Shown piece after piece: positions 15,011-22,546 of a stretch of DNA of 36,567 bases. The DNA is from Prosthecobacter debontii (GTDB taxonomy: Bacteria > Verrucomicrobiota > Verrucomicrobiia > Verrucomicrobiales > Akkermansiaceae). The position numbers were made by a program, and so were the translations under genes. Position 1 is the first letter of the stretch; every line of letters starts with the position of its first letter. The notes beneath the pieces were generated by a model. That model made no database searches. It was not told where the DNA came from and saw only the letters and a program-made list of their open reading frames with translations. The stretch is taken from positions 1 to 36,567 of the forward strand of contig CAMBTP010000029.1 in assembly GCA_945870855.1 (NCBI GenBank), read 5' to 3'.

Positions 15011-15829
15011 TCAGTGTTTTCCCGCGGATTGTCGGGCATTGGCTTCCGCCGCTTCACCTAACAGGGTAAGCTTCCCACCGTAGGTCTTACGCAGATTTTC
15101 TTCGGTAAAAGTGGTCTCGGTGGGGCCATGCGCGACGACTCGCATGTTCATGAGAATCACTTCGTCGAAATACTCGCGCACGGTCTGCAAATCATGGTGG
15201 ACGATAAGGCAGGTCTTGCCGCGCTCCCGCAGATTTTGCAGCAGGCCAACGATGGCTGTCTCAGTGGCGGCGTCCACAGCAGCGAAGGGTTCGTCCATCA
15301 GGTAGAGATCCGCGTCCTGGACGAGCGCACGGGCGAGGAATGCGCGTTGCTGTTGGCCGCCGGAAAGCTGGCTGATCTGGCGGTGCGCGAGATTCGCGAT
15401 GCCGACCCGGTCGAGCGCCTCCATGGCCGCATTCTTGTGGCTGCGAGTGACCGGGCGGCACCAACCGATTTTGCGGTAACGACCCATGGCAACGACATCA
15501 AGCGCGCTGACGGGAAAATCCCAATCCACGCTCTCCCGTTGTGGCACGTAGCCGACCCGGGCGCGGCTTTCCTTGTAGGACTTTCCGAAGATATTTACGT
15601 GTCCAGAAGCCCGCGGAAGGAGGTCGAGCACGGCCTTGATCAGTGTGCTTTTCCCTGCGCCGTTGGGGCCGACGATGCCGATTAGTTTCCCTGCGCTGAC
15701 CTCCAAATCCACATCCCAGAGCACGGGCTTACGGTCGTAGGCCACGGTGAGATCGTGTATGGATAGAGGCGACTCAGGAGAGTGATCTGCTCCGCGAGTA
15801 CGGGCGGGGATGGAATGATTATTTAACAT
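15011..15829 (-). CDS. metal ABC transporter ATP-binding protein (TroB/MntB type)
   Basis: A 272-residue ABC ATPase that powers the importer. Walker A GPNGAGKSTLIKAV, the Q-loop region GYVPQRESVDWDFPVSALDV (the WDFPV pattern is typical of cluster 9 Mn/Zn/Fe importers), signature LSGGQQQRAFLARAL, Walker B DLYLMDEPFAAVD and the H-loop LIVHHDL are all intact. The ATG at 15827-15829 overlaps the end of the binding-protein gene by 11 bp, suggesting translational coupling. A longer reading frame upstream lies inside the binding-protein gene and is not ABC-like. Confidence 0.94.
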   Translation of the reverse strand: MLNNHSIPARTRGADHSPESPLSIHDLTVAYDRKPVLWDVDLEVSAGKLIGIVGPNGAGKSTLIKAVLDLLPRASGHVNIFGKSYKESRARVGYVPQRESVDWDFPVSALDVVAMGRYRKIGWCRPVTRSHKNAAMEALDRVGIANLAHRQISQLSGGQQQRAFLARALVQDADLYLMDEPFAAVDAATETAIVGLLQNLRERGKTCLIVHHDLQTVREYFDEVILMNMRVVAHGPTETTFTEENLRKTYGGKLTLLGEAAEANARQSAGKH

Positions 15830-16796
15830 GGGAGAGTTTGCCGTCGTGGCCTTTTGCCGGAGCTTCGCCGCCGAGAGCACGAGCAACGAGTGTGATATTG
15901 TGATCAAGCATCCCAAGGTAAGTCCCCTCATAGGTTCCGGCCGCGCCCATGGCATCCGAGAAAAGCTCACCACCGATTTTCAAATCCTTACCGCGGGCTT
16001 TGACTCCACCGATGAGGGCTTTGACGTTTTTCGATGAAACACTGCTTTCGACAAAGACAGCCTGCACTTTATTTTCCACAATGAAATCCACGAGGAAATT
16101 GATTTGCTTAAGTCCCGCTTCGGACTCGGTGCTGAGGCCCTGCACGCCCATGACCTTCAAGCCGAAGGCGCGTCCGAAGTAGTTGAACGCATCGTGGGAT
16201 GAAATCAGAACTCGCGATTCTTCTGGAACCGTCGCAAGCACCTTTTTTCCGTAGGAGTGGAGTTCCAAACATTTTACGGCGTAATCTGAGGAATTTTTCT
16301 GATACAGGGCCGCATTGCCTGGATCAAACTTGGAGAGCGATTGGGCAACGGCTTGTGTCGCCTTTGCCCACGCACTGGGATCCATCCAGACGTGCGGATC
16401 TGCGTGACCTTCCATATCTTCAGGCTCCAGTAAAAACTTCTCATCGATGAGTTCGGTGACGGCAAAAACGGGTTTGGAACGACCGACTTTGATTAAGGTG
16501 TCCGCCATTTTTCCTTCCAGCATCAAGCCGGAATAAAAGACCGCATCCGCGCGAATCATCGCAGCAACATCATCCCGTGTGGGCTTGTAAAGGTGAGGGT
16601 CAACTCCGGCACCCATTACAGCGGTGGCCTTCGCTTTCTCTCCTGCGACGTTTTGAACGATGTCGTTCACCATGCCCACGGTGGTGGTGATAGAATACGG
16701 ATATTTTTTTGGAGCTGCTTGGATCGGTAGAGCGAATGCCGTGACGACGAGAGTGCTGAGCAGCTTGATCGTTGATCTGCGAGTTACGGATTTCAT
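15819..16796 (-). CDS. metal ABC transporter substrate-binding protein (TroA-like)
   Basis: A 325-residue cluster 9 (A-I) binding protein with an N-terminal export signal (KLLSTLVVTAFALPIQA). It captures divalent metal in the periplasm and delivers it to the two permeases. Candidate ligands are His in GVDPHLYKP, His in DPHVWMDP, His in SSHDAFNYFGRAFGL and Asp in ELFSDAMG, the H-H-H-D set of TroA (which binds Mn and Zn) rather than the H-H-E-D set of PsaA. GLQG/GVQGLSTESEAG is also TroA-like. There is no long His/Asp loop of the kind seen in ZnuA. The start at 16796 puts the signal peptide at the N-terminus. It is the first gene of the operon, and the MntR-like palindrome is 119 bp upstream. 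Confidence 0.93.
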   Translation of the reverse strand: MKSVTRRSTIKLLSTLVVTAFALPIQAAPKKYPYSITTTVGMVNDIVQNVAGEKAKATAVMGAGVDPHLYKPTRDDVAAMIRADAVFYSGLMLEGKMADTLIKVGRSKPVFAVTELIDEKFLLEPEDMEGHADPHVWMDPSAWAKATQAVAQSLSKFDPGNAALYQKNSSDYAVKCLELHSYGKKVLATVPEESRVLISSHDAFNYFGRAFGLKVMGVQGLSTESEAGLKQINFLVDFIVENKVQAVFVESSVSSKNVKALIGGVKARGKDLKIGGELFSDAMGAAGTYEGTYLGMLDHNITLVARALGGEAPAKGHDGKLSHVK

Positions 16797-16915
16797 ACGG
16801 TAAGTCTTATTGGTATGAGCTTGGTTTGGAAATTTTAGAAGCGAACGCTTACGCCTGAGAACAACACCCATGATTTTGTGAAGTTTAAATCATCAATATT
16901 TAAGATTCACTTAGA

Positions 16916-16951
16916 TTTGTAGCATAAGCTACAAAAAGACAAGAAGTTGTC
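16916..16951. promoter_or_regulatory. MntR-like operator between the importer operon and mntR
   Basis: A perfect 20-bp palindrome occupies 16916-16935: TTTGTAGC, spacer ATAA, GCTACAAA. Its inner arms TAGC-N4-GCTA match the E. coli mntH MntR box as I recall it (ATAGC, four bases, GCTAT). A second perfect small palindrome, GACAA-GAAG-TTGTC, is at 16938-16951. Both lie in the divergent region between the binding-protein gene and mntR, where a manganese repressor would control both units. The palindromes are seen directly; the regulator assignment is inference. Confidence 0.7.
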
Positions 16952-17073
16952 AAAAAATATTTTCGTGGATTTTCTCCACCCAAGTTCCGATCAATAACGT
17001 GATAGTATTGGCAAGCGGGGACGTATTTAAGAGTGAGCTTGAAATGTTTTTAAATAACAGCGAGAACGCCGAC

Positions 17074-17538
17074 ATGCCTGCGCCACAAAAAAAATCGGTT
17101 CAACCCGCCAAGAAAGCCGTCCGCAGTCCGCGGAACGCAGCTTTGCAGGCGGAGTCGTTCCGCGCAACGCGGGCACAGCACGCCTCGGAAACGGCGCAGG
17201 ACTATGTGGAGGCGATCGCTGATCTGGTGGAGGCGACGGGAGAGGCGCGGGTCGTTGATTTGGCGGCGCGGCTGGGAGTTTCCCATGCGACGGTGATCCA
17301 GACGGTGAAGCGCTTGCAGCGTGACGGGCTGGCGACAAGTGAGCCTTACCGCTCTATTTTTCTAACTGATGAGGGGCGGAAAATAGCGCTGGAGGCACGG
17401 CACAGGCATCAGATCGTGGTTGCGGTTTTGAAGAAAATGGGGGTCGGCGAGAAATCAGCGGAAGCGGATGCGGAGGGCATGGAGCATCACGTGAGCAAGG
17501 AGACGCTGCGGGCGTTCGAGCGGTTTTTAGGCGAGTAA
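17074..17538 (+). CDS. mntR: manganese-responsive transcriptional regulator MntR
   Basis: A 154-residue DtxR-family repressor that closely follows the E. coli MntR pattern: HASETAQDYVEAIADLVEATGEARVVDLAARLGVS (split: AQDYVEAIADL, GEARVVDLAARLGVS), TVIQTVKRLQRDGL, FLTDEGRKIA, RHRHQIVVAVL and DAEGMEHHVSKETLRAF. All ligands of the manganese site are visible: Asp and Glu in DYVE, His in RHQIV, Glu in DAEG, and Glu-His in MEHH. With Mn(II) it is expected to bind the palindromes at 16916-16951 and shut down uptake. The ATG at 17074 gives the E. coli length; an ATG at 17044 and a GTG at 16999 are in-frame alternatives. It is transcribed away from the importer operon. Confidence 0.93.
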   Translation: MPAPQKKSVQPAKKAVRSPRNAALQAESFRATRAQHASETAQDYVEAIADLVEATGEARVVDLAARLGVSHATVIQTVKRLQRDGLATSEPYRSIFLTDEGRKIALEARHRHQIVVAVLKKMGVGEKSAEADAEGMEHHVSKETLRAFERFLGE

Positions 17539-17586
17539 GTATAGCGCGACTAACACTAGTTGATCAGAAATCTGGAGACTTCGTTT

Positions 17587-17643
17587 TTAGTATCGTATTT
17601 CGACGGAGGCAGCGGCAGCGATGAAGAGGGCGATTGGCTTCAT
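17587..17643 (-). pseudogene. truncated 5' end of a second copy of the histidine-rich outer-membrane gene
   Basis: On the minus strand ATG 17643 reads MKPIALFIAAAASVEIRY and stops at 17587-17589. The first six codons and the 15 or so bases upstream of the ATG match the intact gene starting at 12317 almost perfectly (AGGGCGATTGGCTTCATGGCGCGGCG in the plus sense, given here in two parts: AGGGCGATTGGCTTC and ATGGCGCGGCG). The sequence AAAAGTTACAATAA upstream is shared too. Everything after the signal peptide is missing. Confidence 0.65.
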
Positions 17644-17682
17644 GGCGCGGCGGAAAAGTTACAATAAATGTTTTGAGACGAT

Positions 17683-18867
17683 TTATAGTTTCCGCAGCAA
17701 GCTGGCGTGGAAGCCATCGTGGCCGGTTTGGGAGGGGAGGAGATTGGTTTGGGAAATGAGTTCGTATTCGCCGGGGCGCTTTTCGAGGAAGCGGGTAATT
17801 TGATCTTGGTTTTCCGAGGGCAGGATGGAGCAGGTGGCGTAGAGTAGCTTGCCGCCGGGCTTGAGCATTTTGGGATACTCGGCGAGGAGCTGGGCTTGAA
17901 TGGAGCGGACGCGGTCGATTGCGGCTGGCTTGAGGCGCCACTTAAGATCGGGCTGGCGTTTCAGGGTGCCAAGGCCGGAGCAGGGGGAGTCGATGAGTAG
18001 GGAATCGGCGATGTTTTCAAAATCGGTGGGGGTCGTTTCGGTGATCGGTTTAGGGGAAATGGCAGTGGCGCGGGCGCGCTTGGCGCGGTGCTGAAGAGTG
18101 GCAAGTTTTTTCGCGTCCACATCCATGGCGAAGATGCGGGCTTCGTTGTCGGAAAGAGCGGCGAGGTGAAGGGCTTTGCCGCCGGCGCCGGAGCAGGCGT
18201 CGATGATGCGTTGGCCGGGCTGGGGCTCTAACAGCGGGGAGATGGTTTGCGAGGAGGGATCCTGGATCTCGATGCGGCCGTCGATCCGCAGGGATTTCGG
18301 GAGCATTTTTCCCGGTGGCAAGGCGAGGGCGTGCGGGTGGTCGGGGAGCGTGGTGGTCTCGACTCCTTGTTCGGCAAGCCAGACGATGGTGTCGGGGACG
18401 GTGGCGAGGAGGGTGTTGACGCGGAGGAATACGGAGGGCTTTTCGTTGAGGGCGGCGAGCTGGGGCTCCCAGAGATCGCCGAGTTCAGCGTGGCCGACGT
18501 GATCGAGCCAGTCGGGGATCGACTGGCGGATAGCGCGTGGCTGATCGGCGAGGAGGGATTGGCGGGCGAGGATTTCATCAGCGGGTCTGCCGTTGTAGGA
18601 ATGCCACTCGGGGAGTTCATATCCCATCAGCAGCCATTGGGCAGAGAGGAGAGAGTTCGTTTCCTCTGAATCGACGAGAAAACTGAGGGCCCGGCGCCAG
18701 CGGGTGGTTTCGAAAAGAGATTCGGCGACGAAGTTGCGGTCGCGCTTGCCCCATTTCGGGTTTGCCTCGAAGGCGGTGGCGAGTTCGTAGTCGAGGACGC
18801 GGTGATTTACCAAAACGGACTTGGCGAGTTCGAGGGTGGAGTCGCAGAGGTGGCGGTGGAGTTTCAT
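17683..18867 (-). CDS. RsmB/NOP family rRNA (cytosine-C5) methyltransferase
   Basis: A 394-residue SAM-dependent m5C methyltransferase. The N-terminal NusB-like helical region (about 1-130) carries NPKWGKRDRNFVAESLFETT. The catalytic domain has motif I IDACSGAGGKALHLAAL, acidic FAMDVDAKKL, motif IV DSPCSGLGTLKRQPDLKW and motif VI LLYATCSILPSENQDQI. The two cysteines (PCSG and TCS) are the general and catalytic pair of the family; RsmB itself modifies C967 of 16S rRNA. The C-terminus is shorter than in RsmB of enterobacteria, so the exact target is uncertain. Its 3' end is the parent of the fragment at 12463-12542. Confidence 0.92.
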   Translation of the reverse strand: MKLHRHLCDSTLELAKSVLVNHRVLDYELATAFEANPKWGKRDRNFVAESLFETTRWRRALSFLVDSEETNSLLSAQWLLMGYELPEWHSYNGRPADEILARQSLLADQPRAIRQSIPDWLDHVGHAELGDLWEPQLAALNEKPSVFLRVNTLLATVPDTIVWLAEQGVETTTLPDHPHALALPPGKMLPKSLRIDGRIEIQDPSSQTISPLLEPQPGQRIIDACSGAGGKALHLAALSDNEARIFAMDVDAKKLATLQHRAKRARATAISPKPITETTPTDFENIADSLLIDSPCSGLGTLKRQPDLKWRLKPAAIDRVRSIQAQLLAEYPKMLKPGGKLLYATCSILPSENQDQITRFLEKRPGEYELISQTNLLPSQTGHDGFHASLLRKL

Positions 18868-19016
18868 AACCTTTAAATTCTAAATTTTAAACCTCAATGA
18901 AGAGGGGCGGGAGAAGAGGATGTGCTGGACGCGGATAAGGGAAGGGTGAACTGCTGAAATCACACTCGCAGATTTTACTTGTCAGCGGCGGCGAGGAGTT
19001 TTTTGTTGTCCTTGCA

Positions 19017-19119
19017 ACTTTGACAGGGGAGCGACTCACCAACACAGGTGTTTCGCTGAGATTCCGAAAGGAGGACCCTTGGAACCTGATGCGGTTAGAA
19101 CCGCCGAAGGAAGTCGAGT
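19017..19119 (+). ncRNA. TPP (thiamine pyrophosphate) riboswitch
   Basis: The thi-box is clear. A GGGG at 19026-19029 is followed by P2/P3 (GCGA...TCGC and CACC...GGTG), then CTGAGA (19055-19060), ACCC (19075-19078), GGAACCTGATGCGGTTAGAA (19081-19100) and CCGCCGAAGGAA. P1 is formed by ACTTTGAC near 19017 with GTCGAGT at 19113-19119. TPP binding normally lowers expression of the downstream gene, here the TonB receptor starting at 19214. In the expression platform a GCCGG/CCGGC stem (19165-19169 with 19187-19191) is possible, with no T-run, so control of translation is more likely than termination. Confidence 0.95.
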
Positions 19120-19213
19120 GCCATGGACAGTAGAACACGTGAGCTAAGTGGCTTTCGTTGTTCCGCCGGTCGAGGCTTTTGGCTTCCCGGCTCAAAAATG
19201 AAATGTCCAAACT

Positions 19214-21322
19214 ATGAAAGCGCATCCTACTTTTTACTTTTTTATTATAATGAGCAGTGCCGTTTGCTATGCGGCAGCGCCCGCCGCTGAACCTTTGATT
19301 TCCGGCTTGGATCTAGAAACTCTGGTAGTGACCGGAGATTTATGGGGATCTCCGATTCAACAAATTGCGGCCAGCGCCACAATTCTTGATCGTGATGTTC
19401 TACAGCGCAATGGCGTGCGGCACCTCGGAGATTTGATCAATGGCATCCCCAATGTAACGACCATAGGCGGCACCTCGCGGCCTCGTTTTTTTCAAATCCG
19501 TGGTATTGGGGAAAACTCGCAATTCGAGGGAGAGACTCCGGATTCGTCGGTGCGGTTTTTGGTCGATGATCTTGATTTCACGGGACTGGGTATGGTCGGA
19601 AGCACCTTTGATGTGAGTCAGGTGGAAGTGCTGCGCGGGCCACAGGCCGGTGCGTTTGGAGCGAATGCGGCAGGCGGCTTGATTCGCATGGTGACCAATG
19701 CACCGACTCCGTTCTGGACGGGGATGGCAGAGACTACTGCGGGGCAGGATAGCTTGTGGGCGAGTGGATTTGCGGTGGGTGGTCCACTCTTAAAGCGCAA
19801 CCCTGAGGAGTTGATGATGCGTTTGTCTGTGGAGCATTCGCAAAGCGATGGCTTCCGCCGAAACCAGACCTTGAATGAAGACACCAATGCCCGCGATGAA
19901 TGGATGACTCGCTTGCGCACGATTTGGAATCCGACTGCGGATCTGAGCATCGACAGCACGTTTTTCTACGCTAACCAAGACAACGGCTATGATGAATTTG
20001 CTCTGGATAACAACGGCTGGGATACGTTCAGTGATGAACCGGGACGCGATGAGCAGGAGTCCATCGCGGGAAGCGTGCGCGCGACTTTTGATGGCTCGCA
20101 GGGCATACGGTTTTCCTCGGCAAGCTCTCTGGGCTATGTGGATTCGCTCTACAGCTACGATCAGGATTGGACGAATGCATCTTATGTAGGCTTTTCCGAA
20201 CTCAATCGTGAGCGTGTGACTTTCAATCAGGAATTCCGGCTCGATTCTGCAGAGGACGCAGAAAGTATCGGTGTGATTGATCGTTGGACGCTGGGAAAAT
20301 TTTACTCCGTCGTGAATGAGGATGGATTTAATACCGATACGAATCCGGGGCGCGTTAAGAGCTTGGAAACGGATTACACCTCACAGAATCTCGCCATCTT
20401 CGGCCAAGCGGCGCATGACTTGGATGATAGAAATCGCATCGTGCTTGGTTTGCGGGCAGAGCACATCGAGATCGATGGCAGCGGCGAGGAGCGAGAAGAC
20501 GGCTCGTTCAAGACGGCTGTGAATGCGGAATATGACGATATCCTGTTCGGTGGGAAAATTGCTTACGAGTATGATCTGAATGATGATGTGATGGCCTTTG
20601 TTTCGGCGACGCTTGGTTACAAATCAGGCGGGATCAACAACGACGCGCGTATCAATATCGCAGGCGGCGATCCTTTGAGCTACGATACGGAAACGCTGTG
20701 GAACTATGAGATCGGGTTGCGCGGTGCTGCTTTGGAAGACAAGCTTCAGGGTAGCCTTACTGCGTTTTATACCATGCGCAGAGATTCGCAGATAAGGGAT
20801 TCGGCGGGTCTTGGTGGAGACTATCGTTATTTCACAGATAATGGTGATGACTCAGTCATTTATGGCGCAGAAGCGGAGGGGATTTATCAGCTTGTTGGCG
20901 ATTGGTCGCTGCATGGCTCGCTGGCTTTGATGGGGTCGGAGCTTGAGCCATTTACACTCAGCAATGGCAACCCCGGCGGTGGCGGTCGCCTGCCTAACGC
21001 ACCTTCCTACGGCTACTCCATCGGCCTGCGCTATCAGCCAGAGGAAGGATTTTTCGGCAACCTCGAATTGCTTGGAAAAGATGCTTACCTCGAATCGATG
21101 AGCAATGCGGAAGAGCGCAGCCGCTTTGATGTGCTAAACACCAGTATTGGCTATCGGCATGAGCAATGGTCGATCACTCTGTGGGCGCGCAATTTGCTCG
21201 ATGAAAGTTATGACAAGCGGGTGTTCTTTTTTGGCAACGAAGATCCCAACTACACTCCCACGCGCTACACCTCCGCGGCCGATCCTCGCCAGATTGGCGT
21301 GACGGCTCGCTACGAATTTTAG
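19214..21322 (+). CDS. TonB-dependent outer-membrane receptor, probably for thiamine
   Basis: A 702-residue receptor: signal peptide (about 1-21), TonB box LETLVVTG (34-41), plug domain (about 50-165; ATILDRDVLQRNGVRHLGDL, FFQIRGIGENSQF, VEVLRGPQAGAFGANAAGG) and a 22-strand-type barrel ending in VTARYEF with the terminal Phe. It would import its ligand across the outer membrane using TonB-ExbBD energy; no tonB gene is in the window. The TPP riboswitch upstream and the PnuC-type permease 15 bp downstream point to thiamine or a phosphate ester or precursor as ligand. That assignment is from context, since the receptor family as a whole is not substrate-diagnostic. Confidence 0.92.
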   Translation: MKAHPTFYFFIIMSSAVCYAAAPAAEPLISGLDLETLVVTGDLWGSPIQQIAASATILDRDVLQRNGVRHLGDLINGIPNVTTIGGTSRPRFFQIRGIGENSQFEGETPDSSVRFLVDDLDFTGLGMVGSTFDVSQVEVLRGPQAGAFGANAAGGLIRMVTNAPTPFWTGMAETTAGQDSLWASGFAVGGPLLKRNPEELMMRLSVEHSQSDGFRRNQTLNEDTNARDEWMTRLRTIWNPTADLSIDSTFFYANQDNGYDEFALDNNGWDTFSDEPGRDEQESIAGSVRATFDGSQGIRFSSASSLGYVDSLYSYDQDWTNASYVGFSELNRERVTFNQEFRLDSAEDAESIGVIDRWTLGKFYSVVNEDGFNTDTNPGRVKSLETDYTSQNLAIFGQAAHDLDDRNRIVLGLRAEHIEIDGSGEEREDGSFKTAVNAEYDDILFGGKIAYEYDLNDDVMAFVSATLGYKSGGINNDARINIAGGDPLSYDTETLWNYEIGLRGAALEDKLQGSLTAFYTMRRDSQIRDSAGLGGDYRYFTDNGDDSVIYGAEAEGIYQLVGDWSLHGSLALMGSELEPFTLSNGNPGGGGRLPNAPSYGYSIGLRYQPEEGFFGNLELLGKDAYLESMSNAEERSRFDVLNTSIGYRHEQWSITLWARNLLDESYDKRVFFFGNEDPNYTPTRYTSAADPRQIGVTARYEF

Positions 21323-21337
21323 AAATTACCCATTATA

Positions 21338-21958
21338 ATGATCCTTGCAGCCATTGAGTGGCGGGCGGTTCTGGGAACCACTCCGTTGGAAATCATCGCC
21401 ACGCTTTGCTCGCTGGGAGGGGTTATTTTGATCGCCCGCCAACAACAACTCGGCTGGCTGCTCGGGATTATTTGGGCCGTCATTTCCGCATGGTTAGCTT
21501 GGACAGAGTGGCATTTGGTTTCCGATGCCATCCTCTACGCTAGTTACGTGCCGATCCAGATTTTCTGCTGGATCAAATGGCATCGTGCGGCTCTCCAAAC
21601 ATCTTTCCGCCCCACTTATTTGGAAAATAGGACGCGTCTGATTCTGTGCGTATCCATCCCGCTCACCATTGCGTTGTGGGCGTTGTCTATTTGGAAGCTT
21701 TCCGCCGCATACGCATGGATTCCCGCGCCCGCTCTGCTCTTGCGGGATTCCGCAAGCACAGTGCTCAACTACTTCGCGCAATTTCTCCAAGCGAGGAAAC
21801 GGATGGAAAACTGGGTGCTATGGATCTTTGTGAATGCGTTGGGAATCCACATCTATTGGGTGAGAGGCGTGCCGATTTACGCGTTGCAGTATGCGATTTT
21901 TCTCTGCCTCGGGATTTATGGATTCGTAGCTTGGCAGCGGAGCATGCGCACCCAATGA
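21338..21958 (+). CDS. PnuC-family permease, probable thiamine transporter PnuT
   Basis: A 206-residue membrane protein with about seven helices (for example IIATLCSLGGVILIA, LGWLLGIIWAVISAWLAW, LILCVSIPLTIALWALSIW, LQYAIFLCLGIYGFVAW). The segment DAILYASYVPIQIFCWIKW is the conserved PnuC block. PnuC proteins carry unphosphorylated vitamins by facilitated diffusion and rely on a kinase to trap them. PnuT members take thiamine and are typically found under TPP riboswitches, as here. Nicotinamide riboside or riboflavin are alternatives that the riboswitch argues against. It starts 15 bp after the receptor and overlaps the kinase gene by 4 bp (ATGA). Confidence 0.88.
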   Translation: MILAAIEWRAVLGTTPLEIIATLCSLGGVILIARQQQLGWLLGIIWAVISAWLAWTEWHLVSDAILYASYVPIQIFCWIKWHRAALQTSFRPTYLENRTRLILCVSIPLTIALWALSIWKLSAAYAWIPAPALLLRDSASTVLNYFAQFLQARKRMENWVLWIFVNALGIHIYWVRGVPIYALQYAIFLCLGIYGFVAWQRSMRTQ

Positions 21959-22485
21959 ATCAGAATTTGACAAAACGCATCGTCATCACGGGGCCGGAAT
22001 CTTCTGGCAAGAGCTCGCTGGCCGCATGGCTCGTGCAGAAATTCGAAGTGCCCATGGCGACGGAGTATGCGCGAATCCATTTGGAAGCATTCGGTGCAAA
22101 ATACGAAGAAAGCACTGTCATCGCCATGGCGCAGCAACACCTGATTCACCAGCAGGAAATGGTTCCCATGGACGCGCCGATTGGGATTTTTGACACCGAC
22201 CTGCTGAATTATAAAATCTGGTGCGATATCGCTTTTTCACACTGCGATGCATCCATTCTCAGAGGCATTGAGCAAGAGTCCCATCACATCTATCTCCTCT
22301 GCTACCCCGATCTCCCATGGGTTGCTGATCCTCTGCGTGAGCATCCACACGAGCGCTTGATGCTTTACGAACGCCATCTTGCTGAAATCAGAAAAACTGG
22401 CCGCGAATACATCGTCATTCGCGGTGAAGGCGAACAGCGCAAAGATGCAGCGCGAGAAGCGATGAGAAAGCTGATCGGATTTTGA
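21955..22485 (+). CDS. NadR-like P-loop kinase, candidate thiamine kinase
   Basis: A 176-residue kinase that begins at ATG 21955, overlapping the permease stop codon. The Walker A is GPESSGKSSLAAWL, followed by EYARIHLEAFGAKYEE, a Walker B-like GIFDTDLLNYKIW and the lid region YPDLPWVADPLREHPHERLML. These features match the C-terminal ribosylnicotinamide kinase domain of NadR and stand-alone AAA_28-type kinases. Given a TPP riboswitch and a PnuT-like permease in the same operon, the likely job is to phosphorylate incoming thiamine and trap it. Nicotinamide riboside kinase activity is the alternative. It shows no similarity that I can see to ThiK, ThiN or thiamine pyrophosphokinase folds. Confidence 0.85.
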   Translation: MNQNLTKRIVITGPESSGKSSLAAWLVQKFEVPMATEYARIHLEAFGAKYEESTVIAMAQQHLIHQQEMVPMDAPIGIFDTDLLNYKIWCDIAFSHCDASILRGIEQESHHIYLLCYPDLPWVADPLREHPHERLMLYERHLAEIRKTGREYIVIRGEGEQRKDAAREAMRKLIGF

Positions 22486-22546
22486 GTTTCTAATATAATG
22501 AGATTTTGAAGTTTTAGGTTCGTCGGTTGAGGTTTAGAAAGCGTGC

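Noticed and set aside
18887..19225. Minus-strand 112-codon frame over the leader region
   Set aside because: It is antisense to the TPP riboswitch, which explains the conservation of this stretch; no protein motif is seen.
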